A DNA stretch of 64,000 nt, from the NCBI GenBank assembly GCA_965263345.1, contig CBDHHC010000012.1:1-64000 (forward strand), written 5' to 3'. Below the pieces are notes generated by a model. The model had not been told where the DNA came from. It was given only the letters and a program-made list of their open reading frames with translations, and ran no database searches. Shown one piece after another: positions 51,552 through 59,407 of the stretch (its first letter is position 1; each line of letters begins with the position of its first letter). The position numbers and the translations under genes were made by a program. The stretch is from CBDHHC01 sp965263345 (lineage in GTDB: Bacteria; Pseudomonadota; Alphaproteobacteria; Rhizobiales; CBDHHC01).

Positions 51552-53372
51552 TTATTCAACCGTTACTGATTTTGCAAGGTTTCTTGGTTGATCTACATCA
51601 GTTCCCATGAAAACAGCTGTATGATAAGCTAATAATTGTACAGGTATCGCATATATTAGTGGATTGGTGAATTCATGTACTGTTGGAAGTTTAATCAATC
51701 CCATTAACTCACAATCAATTTTATCCTTATTTGCATCTGTTAACAGAATAATTTTTCCATCTCTAGCGGCGACTTCCTGCATATTTGAAATCGTTTTATC
51801 AAATAAACTGTCTTCTGGAGCAATAACAACTACTGGTACATTCTCATCAATTAATGCAATTGGTCCGTGTTTGAGTTCGCCTGCTGCATATCCTTCTGCG
51901 TGTATGTAAGAAATTTCTTTGAGTTTTAAAGCGCCTTCCAAGGCAATTGGATAATTAATTCCGCGCCCTAAGTATAAGATATCTTCTGCTTTTGAGAGTT
52001 GATGCGATAATGTTTCAAATTGATCTTCTTCTCTTAAAATCGAAGAAATCTGACGGGGTACTTCAATCAAGGCATTGACCAGCTCTTTTTCACGTGCTGG
52101 GTTGATATGCCCTTTGGCTTTACCTATTGCAATTGATAAACAGGCAAGAACGATTAATTGGCTGGTAAATGCTTTGGTAGAGGCCACACCGATTTCTGGG
52201 CCAGCAAGGATGGGCAGAACCATGTCAGATTCGCGTGCAATCGATGATTCTTTTACATTTACTATTGATACGATATTTTGTTCATAGCTTCTGCAGTATC
52301 GCAGGGATGCTAATGTGTCTGCAGTCTCCCCAGATTGAGAGATAAAAACTGCCAATCCATTAGGAGATAAAGGTGCTTCGCGATAACGGAATTCTGATGC
52401 CACATCGATGTCCACCAAGACCCTTGAATATTGCTCAAACCAATATTTAGCAACCAGGCCTGCATAAAATGCTGTACCACATGCAGAAATCGTAATGCGA
52501 TCAAGAGAGGACAAGCTAAATGAAAACTCTGGCATTCTGACTTGCTTTGCCGACATATCAATATAATTTGCCAAAGTATGATTTAAGATTTCAGGCTGTT
52601 CATGTATTTCTTTGGACATGAAATGGCGATAGTTTCCTTTATCCACCATAAATGCGGATGTCAGGGATTTCTGTTTGTCTCTTTGAACGACTTGACCATT
52701 CACATCAATGATTTTTAGGGACGTCCGAGATAAAACTGCCCAGTCTCCATCTTCGAGATATGTAATTTCATCTGTGAATGGGGCTAGAGCTATGGCGTCT
52801 GAACCAATAAACATTTCTTCATGTCCATGCCCAATTGCCAGAGGGCTTCCTTCTCTCGCGATGATCATAAGATCATCATATCCTTTGAAAATAATCGCTA
52901 GCGCGAATGCCCCTTCTATGACCTTAAGAACGCTCGCAACAGATTGTTCTGGCGTTTGTCCCTTTTCTAATTCTTTAGAAACCAAGTGTGCAACAACTTC
53001 AGTATCGGTATCAGATTGAAATTCAACTCCTTGGGTTAAGAGCTGGTCTCTTAGACTATTGTAATTTTCGATGATACCGTTATGGACAAGAGCTACGGTG
53101 TCAGTCATGTGGGGGTGCGCATTTCTTTGTGTTGGAGCGCCATGTGTTGCCCACCTGGTATGACCAATCCCTGATACACCATTTAAAGGATTTTGTTGTT
53201 GCGTTTCTTCTAAATTCCGTAATTTGCCTTCCGCACGAAGTCTTGATAATTCCCCCTCTTCTAATGTCGCAATTCCTGAAGAATCATATCCACGATATTC
53301 CAAACGCTTTAGAGCATCTATTAAAAGTGGAGCAACGGGTTTATTTCCTAGAATCCCAACTATTCCGCACAT
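51552..53372 (-). CDS. glmS: glutamine--fructose-6-phosphate aminotransferase
   Basis: GlmS makes glucosamine-6-phosphate, the entry to UDP-GlcNAc. C2 of MCGIVGILGN is the glutaminase nucleophile. Two SIS domains follow (FISQSGETADTLASLRYC; EGALKLKEISYIHAEGYAAGELKHGPIALI). The end NLAKSVTVE carries the invariant catalytic lysine K601. 606 residues is normal. It follows glmU by 47 bases. I see no glmS-ribozyme-type sequence in that gap. Confidence 0.97.
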   Translation of the reverse strand: MCGIVGILGNKPVAPLLIDALKRLEYRGYDSSGIATLEEGELSRLRAEGKLRNLEETQQQNPLNGVSGIGHTRWATHGAPTQRNAHPHMTDTVALVHNGIIENYNSLRDQLLTQGVEFQSDTDTEVVAHLVSKELEKGQTPEQSVASVLKVIEGAFALAIIFKGYDDLMIIAREGSPLAIGHGHEEMFIGSDAIALAPFTDEITYLEDGDWAVLSRTSLKIIDVNGQVVQRDKQKSLTSAFMVDKGNYRHFMSKEIHEQPEILNHTLANYIDMSAKQVRMPEFSFSLSSLDRITISACGTAFYAGLVAKYWFEQYSRVLVDIDVASEFRYREAPLSPNGLAVFISQSGETADTLASLRYCRSYEQNIVSIVNVKESSIARESDMVLPILAGPEIGVASTKAFTSQLIVLACLSIAIGKAKGHINPAREKELVNALIEVPRQISSILREEDQFETLSHQLSKAEDILYLGRGINYPIALEGALKLKEISYIHAEGYAAGELKHGPIALIDENVPVVVIAPEDSLFDKTISNMQEVAARDGKIILLTDANKDKIDCELMGLIKLPTVHEFTNPLIYAIPVQLLAYHTAVFMGTDVDQPRNLAKSVTVE

Positions 53373-53419
53373 GTTACTTGTCCTTTAAATCCCAATTATT
53401 CTTTGGCGTATATTCTTTT

Positions 53420-54790
53420 TTAATCTGAAAGTTTCTTTTTACGCTCTTTTTCTCTTGCCATGAGCGTTCGGTATTTTATTGCCCACTGTTCTCTTTCTGT
53501 CTGCTGTGCTCTTGTGAGAGCTAACGCATCAGGAGATACATTCTTGGTGATAACACTACCGGAACCTACAAAAGCGCCATCTCCAATTTTGACTGGAGCT
53601 ACTAGTGAGCTATTGGAGCCCACAAAAGCATTTTTGCCTATATCTGTATGGTGTTTGAAATATCCATCGTAATTACATATGATTGTACCGGCGCCAATAT
53701 TTGCTTCTGCCCCAACCCGTGCATCCCCTATGTAGGAAAGGTGATTGACTTTGGCTCCTGTCTCAATTATGGCCTTTTTCACCTCAACGAAATTACCTAT
53801 TTTCGCATCTGGCCCAATTTCTGTTTCAGGTCTTAACCTTGCGTAGGGTCCAACAACTGCCCCATTAGAAATCTTACATTTCTCAAAGTGTGAGAATGCT
53901 CGAATGTGGACATTGTCTTCAACTTCTACACCTGGAGCAAAAAAGACATTTGGTTCAATAATGACATCAATTCCAAACTTCGTATCATAACTTAACGTTA
54001 CAGTATCTGGCGCAATCATTGTAACGCCTTCTTTCATAGCTGTAGCTCTTAGTCTTTTTTGAAGGACAAACTCAGCCTCCGATAGCTGGAGCTTGTCATT
54101 CACTCCGAGCACTTCTAGTTCATCGCAAATGAGTGTTCCAACTGTGAGATTGTCATTATTCGCAATTTCAATGATGTCTGTCAGGTAATATTCTTGTTTC
54201 GCGTTATTATTGCCCACTCGATCTAATAATGACAGCATATGATTGGTATGGACTGCTATGACACCGCTATTACATAAACGCACTTTTTGTTCTTCTTCAT
54301 TTGCGTCTTTTTGTTCTCTGATGGCAATGAGCTTTCCAGCTTCATCTAAGAGTAGGCGTCCATAACCTGTAGGATCTTCCGCTTCAAAACCCAAAACAGC
54401 GACATCTGTTCCATTTTCTAGAACATTTGCTAGTTTAATAAGTGTTTCTGATTTTAATAAAGGTGTATCCCCATATAGAACCAGAACATATCCAGTATAA
54501 TTCTCGATTGCTTCACGAGCCGCTAAGACTGCATGGGCTGTCCCAAGCTGTTCTGTCTGCATGAAAATTTGTGAATTTTGGGTGTCAGAGAGTATTGCAC
54601 TTCTGACTTTTTCTGATTCATGGCCAATAACAATTGCCTGTTGTTCTGCACCTGCCTGTTTTGCAACAGCGATAACATGTTGAATCATTGAACGCCCTGC
54701 TACAGGATGCAAGACTTTTGGAAGAGAAGATTTCATACGCGTGCCTTTTCCGGCCGCTAAGATTATTGGTAGAAACGAAGTTTGTGTCAT
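53420..54790 (-). CDS. glmU: bifunctional UDP-GlcNAc pyrophosphorylase/glucosamine-1-phosphate acetyltransferase
   Basis: The N-terminal uridyltransferase (1-230) has LAAGKGTRMKSSLPKVLHPVAG and LYGDTPLL. The C-terminal left-handed beta-helix acetyltransferase has VEVKKAIIETGAKVNHLSYIGDARVGAEANIGAGTIICNYDG. It catalyses the last two steps to UDP-GlcNAc for cell wall and LPS. 456 residues is full length. It forms an operon with glmS. Confidence 0.97.
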   Translation of the reverse strand: MTQTSFLPIILAAGKGTRMKSSLPKVLHPVAGRSMIQHVIAVAKQAGAEQQAIVIGHESEKVRSAILSDTQNSQIFMQTEQLGTAHAVLAAREAIENYTGYVLVLYGDTPLLKSETLIKLANVLENGTDVAVLGFEAEDPTGYGRLLLDEAGKLIAIREQKDANEEEQKVRLCNSGVIAVHTNHMLSLLDRVGNNNAKQEYYLTDIIEIANNDNLTVGTLICDELEVLGVNDKLQLSEAEFVLQKRLRATAMKEGVTMIAPDTVTLSYDTKFGIDVIIEPNVFFAPGVEVEDNVHIRAFSHFEKCKISNGAVVGPYARLRPETEIGPDAKIGNFVEVKKAIIETGAKVNHLSYIGDARVGAEANIGAGTIICNYDGYFKHHTDIGKNAFVGSNSSLVAPVKIGDGAFVGSGSVITKNVSPDALALTRAQQTEREQWAIKYRTLMAREKERKKKLSD

Positions 54791-55225
54791 TGTTACGTAT
54801 TTCTTTTTTTTAATTAAAACACAGTTCTAAAATTTACAGATTGCATATCACTCTGATTATGAGTTGTTCGAAAAATTCTTATACTGACTTTCATCGCCCA
54901 TGTAACATGCTTTGTTTATTGATACTGGAATATGACATAAAACTGACAAATCATATTTATGAAAAATCAAAGTTTATTACAGGTTATTACTTTTTAGCTT
55001 TTATACTCTTGTTTACTATTTATTACAGTGCTTGCTGCAGTGATTATCATAGAATTTCAAATATTCATCTCAACTTTCTAAAATATACCGTTAATATTCG
55101 CACCTCTTTACATTGACAGTTTGCATAGACTCACTGCACTTTCAAGGTTAAGTAAATAATTTATTAAATAACATATCACTTCTTCTAAATAACAGATCGC
55201 AAATCGGACAGTTTGACTTCTTCAG
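54791..55225. other. divergent intergenic region upstream of glmU
   Basis: 435 bases between glmU (minus) and the SPOR membrane protein (plus). A TTGACA at 55113-55118 lacks a convincing -10. A weak frame of 91 codons from a TTG at 54841 has no ribosome-binding site and an unnatural composition. I take it as non-coding. No hairpin stands out. Confidence 0.4.
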
Positions 55226-55972
55226 ATGCAAGAAAAACATTTTATATACAATATCAAAAAGCCAATATCTTTGATTGAGATATACAGATCAGGATGGATT
55301 GTTTTGGCAATCGCTTCATCTCTTTATCTCTTTAGTTTTATCATTAAATCCAGTTTACTTATGCATTTTGAAGACGTGAGAAAACCTTCCTTTAAATATG
55401 AGGATCAAAGGCAGCCCATTAAGTCTGCCAACAATGATATATATTCTCAACAACAGCAAAGCGCTGTTTTAGACAATAAATATGATGCTTCCTCAGAACC
55501 AATGCAAAGCTATCAAAAATCTACTCGTGAGAAAACGAGACGAGATAACTCATCTGATGTCTCATCCGAAACGAATAGTGTTTCTGCTTTTAATCAAAGT
55601 CAGTCTGATCAGCCTGGATTTGCAAGTTTTTTTACACATGATCTGCAGAATGCCACACAGGTCACAACAGATCATTATTTAAATGAGCGCAGGAGCAAAT
55701 CGAACTATTCCAGCTCAAATCTTTTGGGAATAAGACTCGCAAAAGGTAAGAATTTACAATATGTTAGAAGAAAATGGTTTCGGATGAAAGGGAAATATCG
55801 GAAGTTATTTTATAATATGGAACCACTGATCATTAATGAGCCTAAAGACCACAAATCTCCTGTGCAGCTTATAGTGGGTCCTTTCTTAAATGCTTCAAAA
55901 GCTGTTAAATTATGTAAATCTATAAGGTTAACGGATTGTAATATTAAGCTTTATTCAGGCACCCCATTATAG
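55226..55972 (+). CDS. single-pass membrane protein with C-terminal SPOR-like domain
   Basis: One membrane helix (GWIVLAIASSLYLFSFII), then a Ser/Gln/Asn-rich linker (about 55-160) and a domain reading IRLAKGKNLQYVRRKWFRMKGKYRKLFYNMEPLIINEP...SPVQLIVGPFLNASKAVKLCKSIRLTDCNIKLYSG. The domain fits a SPOR fold (Gln-Leu-x-Val-Gly-Pro-Phe and paired Cys). A division-linked peptidoglycan role is inferred. It faces away from glmU. Confidence 0.78.
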   Translation: MQEKHFIYNIKKPISLIEIYRSGWIVLAIASSLYLFSFIIKSSLLMHFEDVRKPSFKYEDQRQPIKSANNDIYSQQQQSAVLDNKYDASSEPMQSYQKSTREKTRRDNSSDVSSETNSVSAFNQSQSDQPGFASFFTHDLQNATQVTTDHYLNERRSKSNYSSSNLLGIRLAKGKNLQYVRRKWFRMKGKYRKLFYNMEPLIINEPKDHKSPVQLIVGPFLNASKAVKLCKSIRLTDCNIKLYSGTPL

Positions 55973-56173
55973 TCATTTTCTTTCATTTATTGTTCATTTA
56001 CTCCGTTTATAAAATAAAGACTAACTTCTAGCAATGACCAATTGACAGGATTGATATTCCAATATTTAGTATTGTTGTGAAATCACTTAGAAATTTTGTC
56101 TTTTAGTCTCTGAAGAGTCATTTTTGAATTTTTGAAGATGATGCTAGAAAATTAAATCATCACTTCTGCTTGT

Positions 56174-56203
56174 TGATCCAAATATCATAACCTTTCGTAA
56201 TCT
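56174..56203 (+). promoter_or_regulatory. RpoE/ECF-type promoter upstream of the sigma factor gene
   Basis: TGATCC (56174-56179) is followed after exactly 18 bases by TAATCT (56198-56203). This matches, apart from the last -10 bases, the Rhodobacter RpoE consensus TGATCC-N18-TAAG. It lies 20 bases upstream of the rpoE start, which implies autoregulation. Confidence 0.72.
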
Positions 56204-56222
56204 CATTAATAAAACAGAGGTT

Positions 56223-56828
56223 ATGTTTATGGAATATAACATTGGTATCGAACAAGTCAGGATAGGAATAAACCGCTCTGCGCTTGCGATCAGTATGTCA
56301 GAACTCTTAAATCGAATTGCCCAAAAACGTGATAAAAATGCCTTTAAGGAGCTTTTTATAAATTATGCTCCAAAAATTAAAGGCTTATTTTTAAAACAAG
56401 GGGTCAATGCGGAAACTGCTGAAGAGTTGACACAAGAGACACTACTCACAGTTTGGAAAAAAGCAGAGCTCTATTCAAGCAATCAAGGTAGCGCTTCGAC
56501 CTGGATTTTTACCATTGCACGTAACCTACGTATAGACCGTCTCAGAGCTGAGAAAATATGGTCTGTTATGGACTATACTGAATTTGAACAAGTTTCTGAT
56601 GATAAATTACAAGATGAAACATATTGGGAAAACCAGAGAAAAGAGAAGTTGAACAAAATCTTAAAACAACTTCCTAAAGAGCAATATGATATTGTCTATT
56701 TATCGTACATCGAGAGTAAATCTCATAGTGAAATAGCGGAACAATTAGATGTACCACTTGGTACTGTGAAATCTCGTATTAGGTTGGCTTTTAAAAAAAT
56801 AAAAACACTGTTGGAGGAAAAACTATGA
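56223..56828 (+). CDS. rpoE: ECF RNA polymerase sigma factor, RpoE/ChrR group
   Basis: A two-domain ECF sigma factor of 201 residues. Region 2 has FKELFINYAPKIKGLFLKQGVNAETAEELTQETLLTVWKKAELY, STWIFTIARNLRIDRLRAEK. Region 4 has LPKEQYDIVYLSYIESKSHSEIAEQLDVPLGTVKSRIRLAFKKI. The partner ChrR is encoded next with a four-base overlap. In Rhodobacter this pair controls the response to singlet oxygen. An internal ATG at codon 25 (MSELLNR) may be the true start; the first 24 residues are outside region 2. Confidence 0.92.
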   Translation: MFMEYNIGIEQVRIGINRSALAISMSELLNRIAQKRDKNAFKELFINYAPKIKGLFLKQGVNAETAEELTQETLLTVWKKAELYSSNQGSASTWIFTIARNLRIDRLRAEKIWSVMDYTEFEQVSDDKLQDETYWENQRKEKLNKILKQLPKEQYDIVYLSYIESKSHSEIAEQLDVPLGTVKSRIRLAFKKIKTLLEEKL

Positions 56829-57514
56829 ACATCCAACACCATTTAGATATTTCAACGCTTATGGCTTTTGCTACAGGCAATCTTTCAGAAGCATTTTCTG
56901 CGGTTGTTTCCGCTCATCTTTCTTTATGTGAAGATTGTAGAAATGAACTTGCAAATTTGGAAATTATTGGTGGAGCTTTGATTGATCATGTTGAGCCTGT
57001 CCAAATAAAATCAGAAACACGGGCCTCTCTTGAAAAACAATTCGATTTGCTTATGCAGGATACTCTTTCAAGTGATATCACCTTAAAAGATACGAAAGAA
57101 CATAAGATAAATCGCGACATCGAGTGTGATATTCTTCCCTATCCTTTACCACAAATCCTTGATCAATCTTATAACCAGATAAAATGGACCTTCTTAGCCC
57201 CTGGGATATATGCTCATAAAATTCCTTTGTCCAAGGACAGCACAGAAGATTTGCGTTTGCTCAAAATAGCCCCAGGGTGTGTCATGCCAGAACATGGTCA
57301 TCATGGAGCGGAGTTAACTCTCGTGCTCAGTGGCTCCTATACTGATAAATATGGTCAGTATCGTAGAGGAGATATTGCTGATCTTGATCATGATGATGAG
57401 CATCAACCTGTTGCAGATGAAGGACAGGACTGTATTTGTTTGTTTGCTTCAGAAAAAACCATGAAATTTAAAGGGCTTGTCCCAAGATTACTACAACCAA
57501 TTATAGGCGTATAA
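56825..57514 (+). CDS. chrR: ChrR-family anti-sigma factor with cupin domain
   Basis: The zinc anti-sigma domain has H5/H6, H31, C35 and C38 (HLSLCEDC), at the same positions as the zinc ligands of Rhodobacter ChrR. The C-terminal cupin has a second metal site: H157, H159 and E163 in PEHGHHGAEL and H193 in DDEHQP, again as in ChrR. It would hold RpoE inactive until singlet oxygen or related oxidants release it. 229 residues is normal. It overlaps rpoE by four bases. Confidence 0.93.
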   Translation: MNIQHHLDISTLMAFATGNLSEAFSAVVSAHLSLCEDCRNELANLEIIGGALIDHVEPVQIKSETRASLEKQFDLLMQDTLSSDITLKDTKEHKINRDIECDILPYPLPQILDQSYNQIKWTFLAPGIYAHKIPLSKDSTEDLRLLKIAPGCVMPEHGHHGAELTLVLSGSYTDKYGQYRRGDIADLDHDDEHQPVADEGQDCICLFASEKTMKFKGLVPRLLQPIIGV

Positions 57515-57519
57515 TAAAA

Positions 57520-58263
57520 ATGAAATGGAAAAATGTTTGGATTGTAGGTGCCAGCACAGGTATCGGTCGTGAGCTTGCTGTACAATTGAAAGATAGAGCT
57601 CATAAAGTTGTGTGTTCTTCTCGTTCTGTTGATAAATTGAGCGAAATGGAAAATGGCTTTGAACATATTCAATCCTATCCTCTTGATGCTGTAAATAAAG
57701 AGGATGTTCACAAGGCTGTTGAGGATATTTATACGCACGATGCCCCTCTTGACTTAGTTGTCTATAATGCTGGCATCTGGAAGCCTTACAAGTCTATAGA
57801 AGAGTTTAATTCAGATGATGTTCAACTCTCCATGGATATCAATTATATGGGGGCTATCTATATGCTTGAAGCCCTATTGCCTAAGATGATTGAGCGGAAG
57901 AGCGGGCATATTGTTCTTGTTGGATCTATCGCAGGATATCGCGGGTTAAAGGGTATAGAAGCGTATGGGCCAACAAAGGCAGCTTTAAATAATCTTGCTG
58001 AAAGCCTTAAGTTAGACTTAGAGCAATATAATATTACTGTTAGCATTGTTAATCCCGCTTTTGTTGATACACCAATGACTGCAGTGAATGATTTCAAGAT
58101 GCCTTTCATTATATCGGCAGAAGATGCTGCTCGTCGGATTATAAAAGGTTTAGAAAAAAAGAAATATGAAATCGCCTTTCCATTTCCAATGGTTCGTTTT
58201 TTCAAACGTTTACGTTCCATGCCTAATCCGCTGTATTTTTTAATGGCTCGTCGCCTATTGTGA
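57520..58263 (+). CDS. short-chain dehydrogenase/reductase
   Basis: A 247-residue SDR: cofactor loop GASTGIGREL, NAGIW motif, catalytic serine in LVGSIAGYRG and YxxxK as YGPTK. SSRS after the second strand suggests NADP(H). It starts six bases after chrR, so it is co-transcribed from the RpoE promoter. SDR genes belong to the RpoE regulon in Rhodobacter. Substrate unknown. Confidence 0.9.
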   Translation: MKWKNVWIVGASTGIGRELAVQLKDRAHKVVCSSRSVDKLSEMENGFEHIQSYPLDAVNKEDVHKAVEDIYTHDAPLDLVVYNAGIWKPYKSIEEFNSDDVQLSMDINYMGAIYMLEALLPKMIERKSGHIVLVGSIAGYRGLKGIEAYGPTKAALNNLAESLKLDLEQYNITVSIVNPAFVDTPMTAVNDFKMPFIISAEDAARRIIKGLEKKKYEIAFPFPMVRFFKRLRSMPNPLYFLMARRLL

Positions 58264-58435
58264 TTTTTATTCTTCACATATTAAGATATTCAGATTAATC
58301 TATGATTCTTATCATTTGGGATCAGGTCTAATCATTACCGTTTTGCTTTCTTAAAATATGCGTCTCTTTTGTGTCTGAGTTTTAAATCAGTACTGCTTTG
58401 ATTCAATAACTCCAGAATTATAAAAGGTGTCTTGC

Positions 58436-59407
58436 ATGTCTCATTTTCAGGTGTCAAAAAAAACTATTAAAAAAGCTCCAGAACGTCAGCTTGACCAAGA
58501 GGAAATTCGTGTTTTAGAGGCTCAATTTCACTCTGGTCATTTTCAAGACGTTGAAGAAAGACTCAAAGATCTCGTTCAAAGATACCCTTCAGCCTTTTAT
58601 CTTTATAATATACTTGGGCTTACCCAAATGCAGCTGGGGAAATATAAAGATGCAATTGAAAGCTATCATGTTGTCTTAAAAAACAAGCCTGATCATCTTG
58701 ATTCAAATAGCAATCTTGCTACTGCATATACAGAAGTTGGTAACTTAGAAGAAGCTGTTAAATATTATCAGAAAGCTCTTCACCTTAACCCCAACCTCAT
58801 ACTTCCTCGTAAACATCTTGGGTCTCTGCTTAATAATCTTGGCCAATTCAGGAAGGCTATTGAATGTTTTGAAGTTCTTTTGAAGCATTCACCCCAGGAT
58901 ATTGACATATACTATCATATCGGAACAGCTTATGAGAATCTAAGTGAATATGATCAGGCTATAGAAGCCTATGCCCAGGCTTTTGACAAAAACCCTAAAC
59001 GTGCAGATATCTGTTTTCGTCTCGGTGTTGTTCATCGTAAAAAAGATGATATTGACGCTGCAATGAAATATTTTCAGAAAACGACTGTTATTATGCCCAG
59101 CTTTATTGATGCTTATATTGAGCTTGGGACGTTGTATAATAATCATGATAAGTATGATCAGGCGCTCTATGCATATCAAAAAGCATATGCCTTTAATCCT
59201 GATCAATCTTTCCTTGCATTTAATATCGCAGCTGTTTATCAAAATCTCGAAAACTTTTCTGAAGCTATTTCATATTACCAAAAAGCTCTCAAACTTGAGC
59301 CCCATAATGTAGATTTTCATTATCGTCTTGGAACTGCTTATAGCAAAGTCAATCAGTTCTCTGGAGGCTGCTGCCTGTTATCAAAAAGTCCTGCAATTGC
59401 AACCTGA
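58436..59407 (+). CDS. TPR-repeat protein, N-terminal part of a frameshifted TPR-methyltransferase
   Basis: Eight or so tetratricopeptide repeats are seen, with the usual spacing of 34 residues (for example YNILGLTQMQLGKYKDAIESYHVVL, NLATAYTEVGNLEEAVKYYQKAL). The repeats stop at YRLGTAYSKVNQFS and switch to junk (GGCCLLSKSPAIAT). The next repeat continues in the +1 frame from 59364. The base around 59363 is an extra G in CTGGAGG. AGG lies before ATG 58436; a GTG at 58427 is another start. The intact gene would run to 61286 and code for about 949 residues. Confidence 0.8.
   Translation: MSHFQVSKKTIKKAPERQLDQEEIRVLEAQFHSGHFQDVEERLKDLVQRYPSAFYLYNILGLTQMQLGKYKDAIESYHVVLKNKPDHLDSNSNLATAYTEVGNLEEAVKYYQKALHLNPNLILPRKHLGSLLNNLGQFRKAIECFEVLLKHSPQDIDIYYHIGTAYENLSEYDQAIEAYAQAFDKNPKRADICFRLGVVHRKKDDIDAAMKYFQKTTVIMPSFIDAYIELGTLYNNHDKYDQALYAYQKAYAFNPDQSFLAFNIAAVYQNLENFSEAISYYQKALKLEPHNVDFHYRLGTAYSKVNQFSGGCCLLSKSPAIAT

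Noticed and set aside
53373..53419. glmS ribozyme between glmU and glmS
   Set aside because: The gap is only 47 bases and shows none of the ribozyme core; these ribozymes belong mainly to Firmicutes.
54841..55116. 91-codon plus-strand frame upstream of the SPOR membrane protein
   Set aside because: It needs a TTG start without a Shine-Dalgarno, and its composition is unnatural.
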